Source: CAWIOX01 sp963837775
GTDB lineage: Bacteria > Pseudomonadota > Gammaproteobacteria > Burkholderiales > Burkholderiaceae_D
NCBI GenBank assembly: GCA_963837775.1
Contig: CAWIOX010000004.1
Span: forward strand, 496,001-560,000
Reading direction: 5' to 3'
Length of the DNA: 64,000 bases
Below, piece by piece: positions 32,683 to 41,734 of the stretch. A model generated the notes under the pieces. That model was not told the DNA's origin. It made no database searches and saw only the letters and a list, made by a program, of their open reading frames with translations. Made by a program: the position numbers and the translations under genes. Each line of letters opens with the position of its first letter. The first letter of the stretch is position 1.

Positions 32683-33475
32683 TTACATTCCCTTCATCGC
32701 TGCCAGCATGCCGAGATAAAAAGCCGCCTCGGCGACCTGCTGCACCGCACCCAGGCAATCGCCGGTAAATCCCTGAATCCGGGACTGGAATTTTCTGGCC
32801 AGCCAGAGCGTTGCGCCCATTGCAGCAAGCATCCCGGCCAAGAAAGCATCCCAGCGCATGCCGCCCAGCGCCACGAGCAATAAGGCAGGCACGGCGACGG
32901 TCACCATTGCAATCAGAAACTCAGTATTAGACATCTGCTGCGCCAGCGGCTTGGCCTTGCCTTCCGCCCGTGCATATGCCATGGTGCGGATCAGACTGCC
33001 CGACGCCAGGCGCGACAGCGGATGGGCCAGCAGCAATGCGACGACTACGCTGGCGCCGGGCAAACTCGCCAAAGTCACGCATTTCAAAGCGAGCAGCAAG
33101 GCGATGCCGATCGCGCCGTAGGCCCCGACGCGGGAATCCTTCATGATCTCCAGCACCCGCTGCCGGCGTCGAGCCGCCGCCGAAACCGTCGCACACATCG
33201 GCAAAACCATCTTCATGGAAGGCGCCGGTCAGATAGATGCCGGCGCAGGTCGACAGCAATACCGCGATTGATTGCGGCCATAGCCAGGCCGACAGCGCAT
33301 AAGTAGCGGCAGTGACCAGACCCACCACCCAGCCGATTGCCGGAAAATAGCGCGATGCATGCTGCAGCCAATCCGCCTCGAACCCGACCCAGCGCGGAAT
33401 CGGGATGCGGGTGAAGAATTGCAAGGCGATGAAAAACAGGCGCAGCTGATAAACACAGCCATCGACCAAGCGCAT
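32683..33475 (-). CDS. cobS: Adenosylcobinamide-GDP ribazoletransferase, one frameshift
   Basis: CobS/CobV membrane enzyme joining adenosylcobinamide-GDP to alpha-ribazole to give cobalamin. N-terminus LRLFFIALQFFTRIPIPRW, then AIGWVVGLVTAATYALSAWLW and the family signature FHEDGFADVCDGFGGG. Near 33170 the frame shifts and continues RQRVLEIMKDSRVGAYGAIGIALLLALK, HPLSRLASGSLI, FTGDCLGAVQQVAEAAFYLG. Restored length is about 264 residues. Start at 33475, or at 33499, three bases past the cobT stop. Confidence 0.88.
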
Positions 33476-33502
33476 GGACAGACCGGACGCGGACGGCATG
33501 CC

Positions 33503-34540
33503 TTATGCCGATTTTTCGCTGACCTGGGCCGACTCGAAAGTCGCCATCTGGCACATGAAATTGACGGCGGCCTGCACCAGCGGCAGCACCAGCGCGCAAC
33601 CGGTGCCCTCGCCCAGACGCAAATCCATCTGCAACAAGGCCCGTGCGCCGATATGGTCGAGCATGCGCTTGTGGCCGTTTTCATCCGAGCAGTGCGAAAA
33701 CAGGCAATAATCGAGGATGGCCGGCTGCAGGCGCGCCGCCACCAGCAGCGCACTGGTGACGATGAAACCGTCGATCAGCAGCACCATGCGCCGCTCGGCC
33801 GCCGCCAGCATCGCGCCGACCATCATCGCGATTTCGAAGCCGCCGAAAGTCGCGAGTATCTCCAGCGGCTGGCTGACTTCCGCATGCAGCCTGACCGCCT
33901 GTTCGATCACGCGCCGCTTGTGCTGGATGCCTTCCGGCGCCAGCCCGGTGCCGGCGCCGACGCAATCGGCTACCGGGATATTGCTGATCTTGTGCATCAG
34001 CGCCGCAGCGGCGGTGGTGTTGCCGATGCCCATTTCACCAAACCCGATGACATTGCCTTCCAGCGCAGCGACCAGATCGCGGCCCGCCTGCAGCGCCCGC
34101 TCGCACTCGGCCGCAGTCATCGCCGCTTGCTGTGCGAAGTTGCGGGTGGACGGCGCGATTTTCTTGTCGATCAGGCCGGCGCGCGGCCCGAAATCGTGAT
34201 TCACGCCGGCATCGACAATCTGCAGCGCACAACCGTTCTGGCGCGCAAACACATTGATCGCCGCGCCTTGCGCGAGGAAATTTTCCACCATCTGCCAGGT
34301 CACGCTCTGCGGAAAAGCGGAGATATTCTCCGCCACCACGCCGTGATCGGCGGCAAACACGATGATTGCAGGCTGGCGCAATTGCGGCTGCGTGCTCTTC
34401 TGGATCAGGCCGATCTGCTTGCCGATTTTTTCCAGCTGGCCCAGACTGCCGAGCGGCTTGGTCTTGTTGTTGATCGTGGCATCCAGCGCCTCCGACAAAA
34501 GGGCATCGCCGGTCGAATCGATTTTTGGAATAAGGTTCAT
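33503..34540 (-). CDS. cobT: Nicotinate-nucleotide:DMB phosphoribosyltransferase
   Basis: CobT/CobU enzyme that makes alpha-ribazole phosphate from nicotinate mononucleotide and dimethylbenzimidazole, about 345 residues, intact. Motifs: NNKTKPLGSLGQLE near residue 23, IVFAADHGVVAENISAFPQSVT, VDAGVNHDF, EMGIGNTTAAAAL, GAGTGLAPEG, GGFEIAMMVGAMLAAAE, FSHCSDENGHK, and LRLGEGTGCALVLPLV with the catalytic glutamate. The start at 34540 gives the usual MNLIP opening. Likely cotranscribed with cobS. No alpha-ribazole phosphatase (cobC of Salmonella) is seen beside it. Confidence 0.93.
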   Translation of the reverse strand: MNLIPKIDSTGDALLSEALDATINNKTKPLGSLGQLEKIGKQIGLIQKSTQPQLRQPAIIVFAADHGVVAENISAFPQSVTWQMVENFLAQGAAINVFARQNGCALQIVDAGVNHDFGPRAGLIDKKIAPSTRNFAQQAAMTAAECERALQAGRDLVAALEGNVIGFGEMGIGNTTAAAALMHKISNIPVADCVGAGTGLAPEGIQHKRRVIEQAVRLHAEVSQPLEILATFGGFEIAMMVGAMLAAAERRMVLLIDGFIVTSALLVAARLQPAILDYCLFSHCSDENGHKRMLDHIGARALLQMDLRLGEGTGCALVLPLVQAAVNFMCQMATFESAQVSEKSA

Positions 34541-34708
34541 CGTGTTGCATGCCGCTTCCGGCATGGCCTTTATGGTGATGGGTTTCAAAAACAATCGGCT
34601 AGTGTATGCGCGGCAATACCCAGCGTCAAACTGAGCAGCACTGCACGGCCAGCATCAAAACCGATCCGATACGCTATGCTAGCGGCCACGTCAACTTACC
34701 CCGTTGCC

Positions 34709-35561
34709 ATGAACGACAAGATTGCTTATTACACCGAACAATACGACGCCGTCGCTGCCATCCCCGATCATCCGCGCATCCTGACACGCTGGCTGCGCGA
34801 TTCGGCCCATGTGCGGCGCACCAAACCGGCGCTGCTGGATCTGGCCTATGGCGAATCGGCGGCTGAACGCCTTGACTTCTTCCCCGCCAACCGCAGCGGC
34901 GCACCGCTGCTGATCTTCATCCACGGCGGCTGGTGGCGCTCGCGCGACAAATCCAATTTCTCGTTCATGGTGCCGGCCTATACCCAGGCCGGATTCAACG
35001 TGGTGCTGACCAATTACGGGCTGGCACCGGCGGTCAGCATGGAGGACATCACGCGCCAGCAGTTGCACGCGATTGCATGGCTGTACCAGCGCGCTGAAGA
35101 CTATGATTTTGACCCGCAGCGCATCGTCGTCGCCGGCCATTCTGCCGGCGCGCATCTGGCGGCGATGATGATGTCGGCGCTGTGGCCGGCGTTCAATCCG
35201 GCGCTGCCATCGAACCTGGTGAAAGCCGGCGTATTGCTGTCCGGCCTGTACGACCTGACGCCGATCGTGCATGCGGATTTCGTCAATGCCGATCTGAAAC
35301 TGACGCCGCAGCGCAGTGAACTGCTGTCCCCCGCCTTCATGCCGCAAGCCCATCCGGCACCGTTCATCAGCGCGGTCGGCGCGCTGGAATCCGACGAATT
35401 CAAGCGCCAGAACGCCTTGATCGGGCAAGTCTGGAACAGACAACCATGCCGGCGACATCGTGGTCGCGGACAAGAATCACATCACCATTTGCGATGCGTT
35501 CGCGACCCCCGGCGATCCCTTGTTCGAGGCGACGGTCAAACTCATCAATGGTCTGAACTAA
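34709..35561 (+). CDS. Alpha/beta hydrolase, kynurenine-formamidase-like, one frameshift
   Basis: Carboxylesterase-type alpha/beta hydrolase of about 284 residues. The oxyanion motif FIHGGWWRSRDKS is near residue 70, the nucleophile elbow VVAGHSAGAHLAA near 140, and after a break near 35440 the catalytic histidine region follows as KNHITICDAFATPGDPLF. The HGGxW and GHSAGAH pattern resembles arylformamidases, but no kynurenine genes are nearby, so the substrate is open. The start ATG at 34709 follows a short gap after the divergent cobT. Its last 17 bases overlap the convergent yjdF-like gene. Confidence 0.82.
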
Positions 35562-36162
35562 GCTGGCGCATCTGGCTATCCTGCATTTTCGACAGCAACG
35601 CCAGACCGGCCAGCGCGCCGATCAGCGCGAAAAACATGTCCGACTGGGTATCCCAGGGATCACCCTGGGTGCCGAGGAAGGCATCGGCATCCTGCCCGAT
35701 CGCCAGCGCCACCCACCACTCGATCAGCTCGTAAAAGGCGCTGATCGCCAGTGTCACGCAGCCTGACAGAAAACCCGCCATCCTGCGCCCGGACACATAC
35801 GCGCCGCGCAGCAGGATCTCGCGCGCGACCAGCACCGGCACCAGCCCCTGCATGAAATGCCCGATCTTGTCATACGGGTTGCGTCCCAGCGCCAGCACAT
35901 CCTGCATCCAGAAACCGAACGGCACCCGCGCATAGGTGTAGGTGCCGCCCACGATCAGCACCAGCGCATGCGCGAAAATCAGCCCGTACAACAGGCCTGT
36001 CAGCGGGAAACGGCGATAAGTCGCTGCCAGCAGCGGCAACGCGATCAGCACCGGCGCCACCTCCAGCAGCCAGGTCGCGCGGTCAAACGCATTGACGAAA
36101 GACATCGCCATGATGGCGATCAGCAGCAGGCCGGACAGGATCAGCGTTTTTTCACGGGACAT
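35545..36162 (-). CDS. DUF2238 (YjdF-like) membrane protein
   Basis: Polytopic inner membrane protein of about 205 residues, DUF2238/YjdF family, function unknown. Several hydrophobic segments alternate with the conserved YARVPFGFWMQDVLALGRNPYDKIGHFMQG block near residue 85, which carries aspartate and histidine, then FYELIEWWVAL and LGTQGDPWDTQSDMF with acidic residues. Intact. The start at 36162 is chosen as the ATG that opens just before the first membrane segment. It overlaps the convergent hydrolase by 17 bp. Confidence 0.88.
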   Translation of the reverse strand: MSREKTLILSGLLLIAIMAMSFVNAFDRATWLLEVAPVLIALPLLAATYRRFPLTGLLYGLIFAHALVLIVGGTYTYARVPFGFWMQDVLALGRNPYDKIGHFMQGLVPVLVAREILLRGAYVSGRRMAGFLSGCVTLAISAFYELIEWWVALAIGQDADAFLGTQGDPWDTQSDMFFALIGALAGLALLSKMQDSQMRQLSSDH

Positions 36163-36347
36163 CGGACGGAGCGCGCAGCGCCTTGGTTGCAGACGCCACA
36201 GCATAACAAACTCCAGTCCCCGATCGTCGCCAGCCACAAAGAACACCGGGGCAGTCTATCGATGTTCTCCGTGGCTGAGTTCATGCACGGCCGTAGCTGG
36301 AGTTAAGTGGAATCGCCGATTAAGATCGGCACAAGAAGCAAGCAATA

Positions 36348-36578
36348 TTATTGCTTTTTCATCATCTCCTCTTGCTTCATCATGCAGTCCTTCATCATCA
36401 TTTCATCTTTCTCCATTTTGCAATCCTTCTTCATCATGTCGTCTTTCATCATGCCGTCCTTCTGCATCATCCCGTCTTTCATCATCATGTCGTCCTTCTT
36501 CATCATGCCGGGTCCGGATTGTGCGCATCCTGCCAGTACACCCAAGGAAATGCTCAGCGCTGCAATAAGCTTGTTCAT
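36348..36578 (-). CDS. MXKDX pentapeptide-repeat lipoprotein
   Basis: A 76-residue protein with a lipoprotein signal (LIAALSISLGVLAGCAQ, lipobox LAGC) followed almost entirely by methionine-lysine-aspartate pentapeptides such as MMKKD, MMMKD, GMMQKD and MMKDD, ending EEMMKKQ. This is the family known as pentapeptide MXKDX repeat proteins, whose function is not established. The dense methionines suggest possible copper or silver binding in the periplasm, which is inference only. Start at 36578 with AAGGA upstream. The underlying DNA is a run of imperfect 15-base repeats. Confidence 0.87.
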   Translation of the reverse strand: MNKLIAALSISLGVLAGCAQSGPGMMKKDDMMMKDGMMQKDGMMKDDMMKKDCKMEKDEMMMKDCMMKQEEMMKKQ

Positions 36579-36759
36579 GTTATTCGTCCTTAAATATAGG
36601 TTGCGCGGTATTGCGCAATTCAGTCTAGTCGACACAGACTGAAGATTCCTTACGCCGCCGTGTCTAAAACCATACACTTTCAAAAAATGGCCCGGCCAAA
36701 CAACGCGTTTCCATGTTGCATGGCGCCTTGACGTGCTAATAGCGCGCTTCAAAGCGGAA

Positions 36760-36833
36760 TATATACTCCCATAGGTATTATTTAAAACCCAACATAATCA
36801 AGCGGAAAGCGCCCACTTTTTTCATATACCCCG
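36760..36833 (-). repeat. 74-bp dispersed intergenic repeat, copy G
   Basis: In minus orientation it starts CGGGGTATATG, has TTTCCGCTTGATTATGTTGGG and TTTTAAATAATACC, and ends GGGAGTATATA. It lies in the 550-bp gap between the MXKDX lipoprotein start and the ice-binding-like gene. The rest of that gap (36579-36759, 36834-37129) shows no convincing gene; a small hairpin (ACCCGC/GCGGGT) lies at about 37090-37109. Confidence 0.75.
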
Positions 36834-37129
36834 CCTTTTTATTAAAATACTGGACCGATACTTGGCCGTGCCGAAGCAAAAGGCCGCATAATCGCAGGCA
36901 CTTCCCATCCCAGTGTGATTTTCTCCCCTTTATGCGGGTCACCTGGCTCAGCCAGCACCAGAACCATCTCAGCGTCACAGAGTTCCCCAGATAGAAACCA
37001 GACTGCGGATTCAGCATCGTCGTGAAGCATGTCAACGGCGACACCTTGATACAGCGCATCAGAGGCCGCACCCGCAAGGGATCGGCCAACTACCCGCTCT
37101 TTGCGGGTTCAAATGAAGAGGGAAAGAAA

Positions 37130-38317
37130 ATGAACAGATTCGAACGCTTATTCAAACCATTGACGTGGTTCATCGCAATACTGCTGACCGTTTTTGTGGC
37201 CGGATGCGGAGGTGGTGCAGACGAAGGCGCAAGCACACGCTTGCTCGCGAGTACTGCCGTTGTCGCAGGCACCTCAGCCACCGATCCCACGGTGAGCTCC
37301 GCGAGCCCGAGCAACGGCGCCACGGATGTAGCGACCAGCACCAATAGCAGCAATAACATCGTGACCGGCACCGTAGTGAGCGCCACCTTCAGCCAGCCGA
37401 TGGATCCGGCAACGATCAACTCGTCCCCGGCCGGAACGCTGCTCACATTCACGCTCAAGGAGACCAACGGCAACAACGTCCCCGGCACCGTCGCCATGAA
37501 TGCCGCCAACACGGTGGCAACCTTTACGCCAAGCGCATCCGCCCTGGCCCCGAACACCAGCTATACCGCCACGCTGACCACGGCGGCCAAGAACGCCGGT
37601 GGCACCGCAATGGCCATTCCCGTCACATGGCGCTTTACCACCAGGGCCATCGCGTTTACCGCGCAGGCGCCGGTCAGCCTGGGAACCGCCGGCACTTTCG
37701 CGCTTCTGACAAAAACAGGAATCACCGACGTTTATGCATCTGCCATCAACGGCGATGTTGGGGCCAGTCCGATCACCGGTGCTGCGATCGGTCTGACGTG
37801 CGGAGAAGTGATGACCGGGATCATTTACTCGGTCGATGCGGCTGGTCCTCCGTGCAAGGTGACTAACGCCACATTGCTGACCACGGCGGTAGGCGACATG
37901 GAAACCGCGTACACCGACGCCGCCGGACGAAGCTTCCCCGATTTCATCGATCTGGGCACCGGAGAGATTGGCGGACAAACCCTGGTTCCCGGCCTCTACA
38001 AATGGGGTACCGATGTTTTAATATCGACGGATGTCACGCTCTCGGGTGGTCCGAACGATGTCTGGATCTTCCAGATTGCCGGCGGCATTACTCAGGCTGC
38101 TGCGACCAGAGTGACCCTGACAGGCGGCGCATTGGCCAAGAACGTCTTCTGGCAGTCTGCCGGCGCCGTGTCGATTGGAACGACCGCGCACTTCGAGGGA
38201 ATCATACTGGCTAAAACCATGGTTGCCGTGAAGACTGGCGCATCGGTGAACGGCAGGCTGTTGGCACAGACTGCGGTCACTCTGCAACAGAACGCGGTCA
38301 CACAGCCCGCTCCATAA
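37130..38317 (+). CDS. Lipoprotein with Big_5 and DUF3494 ice-binding-like domains
   Basis: A 395-residue secreted lipoprotein. The signal sequence ends VFVAGCGGG (lipobox VAGC). Residues ~50-180 form an Ig-like Big_5 domain (VSSASPSNGATDVATST, VSATFSQPMDPATI, ALAPNTSYTATLTTAAKNAGG, WRFTT). Residues ~185-395 match DUF3494, the beta-helical ice-binding protein domain (LGTAGTFALLTKTGITDVYASAINGDVGASP, TAVGDMETAYTDAAGR, IGGQTLVPGLYKWGTDVLI, NDVWIFQIAGGI, VFWQSAGAVSIGTTAHFEGIILAKT). The start at 37130 is preferred because it opens the signal peptide. It may hold the cell to ice or inhibit recrystallisation, but some DUF3494 proteins have other adhesive roles. Confidence 0.88.
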   Translation: MNRFERLFKPLTWFIAILLTVFVAGCGGGADEGASTRLLASTAVVAGTSATDPTVSSASPSNGATDVATSTNSSNNIVTGTVVSATFSQPMDPATINSSPAGTLLTFTLKETNGNNVPGTVAMNAANTVATFTPSASALAPNTSYTATLTTAAKNAGGTAMAIPVTWRFTTRAIAFTAQAPVSLGTAGTFALLTKTGITDVYASAINGDVGASPITGAAIGLTCGEVMTGIIYSVDAAGPPCKVTNATLLTTAVGDMETAYTDAAGRSFPDFIDLGTGEIGGQTLVPGLYKWGTDVLISTDVTLSGGPNDVWIFQIAGGITQAAATRVTLTGGALAKNVFWQSAGAVSIGTTAHFEGIILAKTMVAVKTGASVNGRLLAQTAVTLQQNAVTQPAP

Positions 38318-38333
38318 AGTCGCCAGGAGCAGC

Positions 38334-38487
38334 ATGGCCGGAAGCAGGAAGACAGCAATCGCTATCGTCTTGTTTGCGGCATCTTCGCTCTACGCCAGAG
38401 GCTTACGCCGCGGCGGCGCGCAAGCTCGCCCATGGACAAGATGGCAAAGTCAGCGCCCTTACTCTATCCTTCGTATTGAACGATTGA
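38334..38487 (+). pseudogene. Possible broken small secreted protein
   Basis: An ATG at 38334 opens MAGSRKTAIAIVLFAASSLYA, a plausible signal peptide, after which a second frame continues EAYAAAARKLAHGQDGKVSALTLSFVLND and stops at 38487. A one-base change near 38400 would join them into a ~50-residue protein. Neither part is recognised. It could also be chance. Confidence 0.3.
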
Positions 38488-38515
38488 ACCTGATGCTTAA
38501 TTAAAGGAAATGATG

Positions 38516-38716
38516 ATGGCAAAAAAGAATGAACTGGATGCTGAAACGCTGGCGCTGATCAACTGGTGCATCGAGGTTGAAGGATTTCTGGTAGCCGGAG
38601 GCGCCACGCAGGAGCAGGCGCAAGAGCATATTGAAGAACAGGTCGAGTGGTTTACCGACCAGTTTTATGATGGCCTGACGCCGGAAGAAGCCGCCAAGGC
38701 CGCCTTGAACGATTGA
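38516..38716 (+). CDS. Small acidic hypothetical protein
   Basis: A 66-residue, strongly acidic, soluble protein (NELDAETLALINWCIEVEG, GGATQEQAQEHIEEQVEWF, DGLTPEEAAKAALND). I do not recognise a named family. The helical, glutamate-rich pattern with TPEEAAKAAL suggests a small helical bundle. AAAGGA precedes three successive ATGs at 38510, 38513 and 38516; spacing favours the last. No partner gene is evident. Confidence 0.65.
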   Translation: MAKKNELDAETLALINWCIEVEGFLVAGGATQEQAQEHIEEQVEWFTDQFYDGLTPEEAAKAALND

Positions 38717-38839
38717 GTCTGCGACAAAGCAGGCCTTACCTGCTTGCCGCTTGCTATTGAAACCGCAGCGCCTAGACTGAAAACCTGATTCAGATGCTGC
38801 CAGCGCAGCATGCCCCCGAAAAACAACAGGAGATCAGTC

Positions 38840-39517
38840 ATGCGCACTTTGACCGGATTATCGCTATTGACCTGCGCCGCTGCGGGTCTGTTGACCGCCT
38901 GCTCGCAGATGACGGGTCCGGCACCAGGATCGGGCGCCAACCCGATGACCTTCTTCGTCAGCAGCAGCAACCCCGGCAAAGGCGCCGATCTGGGTGGCCT
39001 GACGGGTGCCGACCGGCATTGCCAGATGCTGGCCAATGCCGCCGGTGCCGGCAGCCATACCTGGCATGCGTATCTCAGCACCAGCGCCACGCCCGATACG
39101 CCCGCAGTCAATGCGCGCGACCGCATCGGGACCGGGCCGTGGCAAAACGCCAAGGGCGTGGTGATCGCCAATAGTATTGATGAGTTACACGACACCAACA
39201 AGATCAACAAGCAGACTGCGCTCACTGAAAAAGGCGAGATGGTCAATGGTCGCGGCGATACGCCCAACATGCACGATATCCTGACCGGGTCGCAGTCCGA
39301 CGGTCGGGCCTTTACGGGCGCTGCAGACATGACTTGCGGCAACTGGACCAAGGGCGGCGAAGGGGCGGCCATGCTCGGCCATCACGACCGCATCGGTTTG
39401 CGCGACGACGATCCATCCAGATCGTGGAACACCTCCCACGCGTCCAGCGGCTGCAGCCTCGATGCGCTGCGCAGTACCGGCGGCGCCGGCCGGCTGTATT
39501 GTTTTGCAGTCAGGTAG
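38840..39517 (+). CDS. Lectin-like secreted lipoprotein
   Basis: A 225-residue lipoprotein with signal sequence LSLLTCAAAGLLTACSQ (lipobox LTAC) and a conserved domain beginning MTFFVSSSNPGKGADLGGL, with ADRHCQMLANAAG, HTWHAYLS, ARDRIGTGPW, DILTGSQSDGRAF, TCGNWTKGG, GHHDR, SWNTSHASSGCS and GGAGRLYCFAVR. The cysteines and tryptophans resemble small lectin-like/endostatin-fold domains found in proteobacterial periplasmic proteins. No ligand can be assigned. The start at 38840 follows AGGAG at good spacing. Confidence 0.75.
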   Translation: MRTLTGLSLLTCAAAGLLTACSQMTGPAPGSGANPMTFFVSSSNPGKGADLGGLTGADRHCQMLANAAGAGSHTWHAYLSTSATPDTPAVNARDRIGTGPWQNAKGVVIANSIDELHDTNKINKQTALTEKGEMVNGRGDTPNMHDILTGSQSDGRAFTGAADMTCGNWTKGGEGAAMLGHHDRIGLRDDDPSRSWNTSHASSGCSLDALRSTGGAGRLYCFAVR

Positions 39518-39576
39518 TACGGCCGGCATTCAAACACGCAACGATCGGGCAGCCATCCCGGCTGTCCGGAATAGGT

Positions 39577-39990
39577 TTATTGCACGATGAATGAGGCGAA
39601 CAACACGTTGACGATCCCATGTTTGCCTGACAGGTCGAGCGCATCGTTGACGATGTGCTTGATTTCCTCTGCCAGCTTGACCTTGCCCTCCGGCTTCAAT
39701 ATCTCTGCGGCATCCTTGCTGCTCAACAACAAAATCATTTCGTGCCGCACCTTGGGCATGAGCATGGCAACCGCTGCGCCGGCTTCCGGCGAGCCGCCTT
39801 GCAACGTCAGTTCGATCTGCAGATACTGGCTCAAGTCGGCCAGATTGACTGTAAATGGTTGCAGTTTTATATAGGCCGACGCGCCTTCCTTGCCGCCGCC
39901 CTCGTTGGCAAAGGCCGGCTGGAGCGGCAACAAGGTGGTTGACAAAAACAGGGATACGAGAAAAACAGTGAAAATTTTTGGAAATTGCAT
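39577..39990 (-). CDS. FliL-family periplasmic protein
   Basis: A 137-residue protein with a signal peptide (FTVFLVSLFLSTTLLPLQPAFA) and a FliL-type domain: AYIKLQPFTVNLADLSQYLQIELTLQ, then MPKVRHEMILLLSSKDAAEIL and EEIKHIVNDAL, ending NVLFASFIVQ. FliL normally supports the flagellar stator, but here the anchor looks cleavable and no flagellar gene is near, so it may be a stand-alone relative. Convergent with the lectin-like lipoprotein gene; a weak hairpin (GGCAGCC/GGCTGTC) lies between at about 39548-39566. Confidence 0.8.
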   Translation of the reverse strand: MQFPKIFTVFLVSLFLSTTLLPLQPAFANEGGGKEGASAYIKLQPFTVNLADLSQYLQIELTLQGGSPEAGAAVAMLMPKVRHEMILLLSSKDAAEILKPEGKVKLAEEIKHIVNDALDLSGKHGIVNVLFASFIVQ

Positions 39991-40036
39991 CTTGAGATTT
40001 TGAATATTAAAAAAGAAATTTGGTAAGACGGAGAAA

Positions 40037-40456
40037 CTAGTTCCCCAGGTTCTTCACCATGAAATACTTGCATCCTGTTTTCGGATAGCCCTCCTGCACC
40101 CATCTGACTTCATAGCCAAATTTTTCGTAGAATGGCCGGGCCTGGAATTCCAGCGTATCAAGCAAGGCGAACCGGCAGCCGCGGGCAACCGCGCTGGCCT
40201 CCAGTTGTTGCAGCAGCCCGGTACCGATATGCTGGCCGCGCAGGCTGGCGCTGACCCATATATTTTCTATCAACAGCCAGTCGCCGAAAGTGCGGGCCGA
40301 AGCGCCTGCCAGCATATTTTCATGCTCGTCTTCCAGCATCACCGCCAGCGGCTTCTTTTGCTTCACGTCCCAGTGTTCGACATTGAACTCTCTGATCCGG
40401 TCTTTAATTTCTTCAAACAATGCGTTTGAAGGAGAGTCAATGATTTTAAATTCCAT
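40037..40456 (-). CDS. GNAT-family N-acetyltransferase
   Basis: A 139-residue GCN5-related acetyltransferase. Central acetyl-CoA region: LLIENIWVSASLRGQHIGTGLLQQLEASAVARG, with the R-G-Q-x-I-G-T-G loop near residue 75, followed by ALLDTLEFQARPFYEKFGYE. The acceptor substrate is unknown. The start at 40456 gives the MEFKIIDSP opening and removes an upstream extension without family similarity. Upstream (40457-40707) the gap holds repeat copy D and no gene. Confidence 0.9.
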   Translation of the reverse strand: MEFKIIDSPSNALFEEIKDRIREFNVEHWDVKQKKPLAVMLEDEHENMLAGASARTFGDWLLIENIWVSASLRGQHIGTGLLQQLEASAVARGCRFALLDTLEFQARPFYEKFGYEVRWVQEGYPKTGCKYFMVKNLGN

Positions 40457-40562
40457 ACGGGAAATACCTCGCGATGTTCGATGATTAACAGTGCCGGTCC
40501 GAAGCAGGTGCTGAGCGGCCCTCGGACAAACCCAATATGCGCCCAGTATAAAATAAAAATGG

Positions 40563-40636
40563 CGGGGTATAAGCAAAAACACAAGCTTTGCCGCAGATAT
40601 TCATTGGCTCAATAAAAATACCGGAGGTAGATATTT
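40563..40636 (+). repeat. 74-bp dispersed intergenic repeat, copy D
   Basis: Starts CGGGGTATAAGCAAAAACA, carries GCCGCAGATATTCATTGGC and AATAAAAATACC, and ends GGAGGTAGATATTT. A further half-match (CCCAGTATAAAATAAAAATG) precedes it, as also seen beside copy G. Confidence 0.75.
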
Positions 40637-40707
40637 TATCTGCAGCAGCCTGAAAACGAGCGAGCAGCCGTCGCGCAGGCCGCAACCTTACGCTCCAAGG
40701 CCGGGCG

Positions 40708-41734
40708 TCATTTTCTGCAAGGAAGTTTGATGGCCGAAAACTGCCGCCAGAGCTTGCCCAGTTTGCGGGCATCGCGTTCGGTGCGGGCCGCGAGATAGCC
40801 GCGGACGCAGCCGGCGCTGTAGGCCAGATCGGGATGCGCATCGGCCAGCTGGCGCAGCAGGCCGTCGGCGACCGCGACATCATTCAGAGCGCCGAGTGCA
40901 TCCTGCAAGCCGGTCAGCGCGTCAACATAAGGGCGCACCCGCCTGAGCGGATACAGCGACTGGAAGAATTCGGCCGCGTAGCGCACTTTCTTGGCTGCGA
41001 TGCGTACCCGATGCCGCACCCGGGCTGTGGCCGGTGCTGTCGGTGCGGCTTTCCCCCGCAACAGCTTGCCGCGCTTGCGCAGTTTCGCGTGGTACTGCGC
41101 CAGCATCCGTGCAGCGAATCTAGCCAGCGGTGCCTGCAACTTATTCTGCCCGGCGGGTGCCGGCAGGCCGCGCCAGCCTGCGCCACTGACCCAGCTACCG
41201 AGTCCCTGCAAGCAGGCGTGCATAGCGCACCGAAGCCACCGCCTGCGCGGCACTTTGCCGATTCTTGCGGGCCTGCGCGTGCGCCGCCTGTTGCAACTGT
41301 TCCAAGGCGGTTTGATCCGGGACGGCGTTGGCTGCGCTGATCAGCGTGCTGCCGGCCAGCACTTCCCAGTCGCGCGCGGCGCCCAAGGCATTGGTCAGCC
41401 ATTCCAGTTCCGCCTGCAATGCGTCCGGGCACGGCGCAACCTCGGCGAACAGGCCGAGCGCCGAACGCAGCCGGCGCAGCCCGACCCGCATCTGGTGCAC
41501 GCTTTCCGGATCGCTGCCGATCTCGACGCCGGCCTGGTTGCCCTGGATCTGCGCCAGGCAATTGTCAACGATCAGCTGCAAGCCCTGCTCCGTGCTGAGA
41601 TTTGAAGCAAGCACCAGTGTTGCCGCCTTGACCACCGGCTGCAGCGCGACCAGCGCATGCGGTTTCAGCAAAGGATGCCGGCGCAAGGCTGCCATAACGG
41701 CCGGGTCGGGCAAGCGCTTCAATGTATTTTCCAT
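40708..41734 (-). CDS. CHAD-domain protein, one frameshift
   Basis: CHAD (conserved histidine alpha-helical domain) protein of about 341 residues; such domains bind inorganic polyphosphate. First repeat: ESVHQMRVGLRRLRSALGLFAEV, LGAARDWEVLAG. After a break near 41215 the second half has HRVRIAAKKVRYAAEFFQSLYP, LQDALGALNDVAVADGLL. There is no CYTH triphosphatase domain in front. Start at 41734. The gap 41735-41982 to the divergent fadH shows nothing specific. Confidence 0.85.

Noticed and set aside
33359..35734. A 791-residue plus-strand frame covering cobT antisense and the hydrolase
   Set aside because: Only the part from 34709 encodes a real protein; the rest is the antisense of cobS and cobT read through by chance.
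36842..37030. Minus-strand 62-residue frame upstream of the ice-binding-like gene
   Set aside because: No ribosome site, no recognised domain and it lies in the likely promoter region of the plus-strand gene; possibly a gene remnant but not supportable.
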